The position numbers and the translations under genes are program-made. This document shows, piece by piece, positions 5,971-6,590 of a DNA stretch of 6,590 nucleotides (its first letter is position 1; each line of letters starts with the position of its first letter). This DNA comes from Acidimicrobiales bacterium. GTDB taxonomy: Bacteria > Actinomycetota > Acidimicrobiia > Acidimicrobiales > SZUA-35. Location: NCBI GenBank assembly GCA_024641625.1, contig JAHECQ010000222.1, positions 1-6,590 of the forward strand, written 5' to 3'. The notes beneath the pieces are model-generated. The model did not search any database and had not been told where the DNA came from. It was given only the letters and a program-made list of their open reading frames with translations.

Positions 5971-6542
5971 GCTTCGAGCAGGCGGTCGAGCTTGGCCTCG
6001 ACCCGAGCCATCCGCGACTCGAGCGCGGCGAGACGTTTGCTCTTCTTGCCCTGCTTCGCCCCGTCTCCGTTGGTCTCCGAGGCTGGTTGCTCCTCGCTGC
6101 ACAACTGGTCGTAACAGGCGCGGAACAACCGTCCGCTGTCGCGCTCTTCGGCGATGTAGCGACCCAGCAGTGTGCCGGTCTGGATGTCGATCGACGTGTC
6201 GCTGAACATGCCCGAGAACACATCGGGCTTGGCCGGATCGAAGGTCGCGATGAGCCCGAGCCGGTCGAACTTCTCACGATCTGACAACGTCGTCGACCCA
6301 GCGACCGCCATCTTCTCCTCGACGTCAGGGGCGACCTTGCGGACCAGGTCGAACCCCAGCTCACACATGCGCTTGGCAAAGGCCTTGCCGTGCTCGCCTT
6401 CGCGCAGGGCCACGGTGCTGATGATCTGACGTACATCGTCGCGCTCGGTGGCGTCGGCCCACGCGCCCAGATAACACTCTGCGTCGGTCTCGGCGTTGGC
6501 AATGGCGTTCATGAGACCCAGATAGGACGGCTTGTCAGTCAT
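5961..6542 (-). CDS. Ferritin-like (rubrerythrin-type fold) protein with C-terminal coiled coil
   Basis: This 193-residue, probably cytosolic protein is mostly alpha-helical. Helix 1 (about 8-33) has E18 and E22 in NAIANAETDAECYLGAW. Helix 2 (about 34-62) has E48, E50 and H51 in REGEHGKAF, matching the ExxH of ferritin-like di-iron proteins. Helices around 113-150 contain D119, E132, E133 and D135 but no second ExxH, so the di-iron site is either completed differently or lost. A polar linker (151-166) leads to a heptad-like charged helix KRLAALESRMARVEAKLDRL (169-188), a likely coiled coil for oligomerisation. The ATG at 6542-6540 is chosen; an in-frame TTG at 6569 and GTG at 6560 add only a few residues. 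GGAG is only 2 nt before the ATG, and a GAGGGA lies about 11 nt before it, so neither ribosome site is ideal. The dioxygenase follows on the same strand, suggesting an operon. Iron storage, oxidase or non-enzymatic roles are all open. Confidence 0.75.
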   Translation of the reverse strand: MTDKPSYLGLMNAIANAETDAECYLGAWADATERDDVRQIISTVALREGEHGKAFAKRMCELGFDLVRKVAPDVEEKMAVAGSTTLSDREKFDRLGLIATFDPAKPDVFSGMFSDTSIDIQTGTLLGRYIAEERDSGRLFRACYDQLCSEEQPASETNGDGAKQGKKSKRLAALESRMARVEAKLDRLLEAAG

Positions 6543-6590
6543 GGCTCCAGTGTCCCTCACTACTGGCAATTCGGCAATCGGATCGGCGAC
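6543..6590 (-). promoter_or_regulatory. Region upstream of the ferritin-like gene (cut by window edge)
   Basis: Only 48 bp lie upstream of the chosen start. TAGTGA (6562-6557 on the minus strand) loosely resembles a -10 element but lacks the final T, and no -35 is clear. Whether this gene starts its own transcript or continues an operon from the right cannot be decided here. Confidence 0.2.

Noticed and set aside
5902..6102. N-terminal extension of the dioxygenase frame by about 67 residues
   Set aside because: The extension is Arg/Ser/Gln-rich, overlaps the ferritin-like gene and is unnecessary: the ATG at 5901 has a good ribosome-binding site and gives the normal TauD length.
5044..6114. 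Plus-strand frame of 356 codons opposite the dioxygenase
   Set aside because: Antisense to a TauD-family gene with the full iron and 2-oxoglutarate ligand set; the product has no recognisable motif.
1..6590. CRISPR array, tRNA, IS element or tandem repeat
   Set aside because: I scanned for regularly spaced repeats, tRNA-like cloverleaf ends, transposase motifs and terminal inverted repeats and saw none.

Overview
This 6.6-kb window comes from a high-GC, densely coding bacterial genome. Six protein genes fill nearly all of it, intergenic gaps are short, and GTG is used as well as ATG as a start codon. Leaderless-type promoters, a GerM/Gmad2-style lipoprotein and family-III CoA transferases of the actinobacterial kind suggest Actinomycetota, perhaps an Acidimicrobiia-like lineage. 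That placement is inference from style; no rRNA or marker gene is present.

Layout, left to right. (1) Positions 1-526, minus strand: N-terminal third of a CPA1/NhaP-type cation:proton antiporter that runs off the left edge. (2) 527-722: divergent intergenic region with a possible -10 element and a 7-bp inverted repeat in the leader of the next gene. (3) 723-1814, plus: complete zinc-dependent medium-chain alcohol dehydrogenase. (4) 1816-2670, minus: amidohydrolase-family TIM-barrel hydrolase whose stop codon is one base from that of the dehydrogenase. (5) 2671-2759: 89-bp divergent promoter region; each flanking gene has a TAGGnT hexamer exactly 6 nt before its start codon, the geometry of leaderless transcripts. 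(6) 2760-4166, plus: family III (CaiB/BaiF) CoA transferase with a permuted or duplicated domain order. (7) 4163-4957, plus: Gmad2-type lipoprotein, joined to the CoA transferase by an ATGA stop/start overlap. (8) 4978-5901, minus: TauD/TfdA Fe(II)/2-oxoglutarate dioxygenase. (9) 5961-6542, minus: ferritin-like four-helix protein with a C-terminal coiled coil, probably co-transcribed with the dioxygenase.

How the genes may work together. The alcohol dehydrogenase, amidohydrolase, CoA transferase and 2-oxoglutarate dioxygenase are all types common in catabolic or xenobiotic-degrading gene neighbourhoods of soil and marine actinobacteria. They lie in several transcription units on both strands, however, and nothing in the sequence fixes a shared substrate. 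The ferritin-like/dioxygenase pair could be linked by iron, but this is inference. I found no mobile element, CRISPR array, tRNA, rRNA or toxin-antitoxin pair. No wholly new system is evident. The most unusual items are the CoA-transferase architecture, the paired leaderless promoters and the ferritin-like protein with an incomplete metal-site signature.
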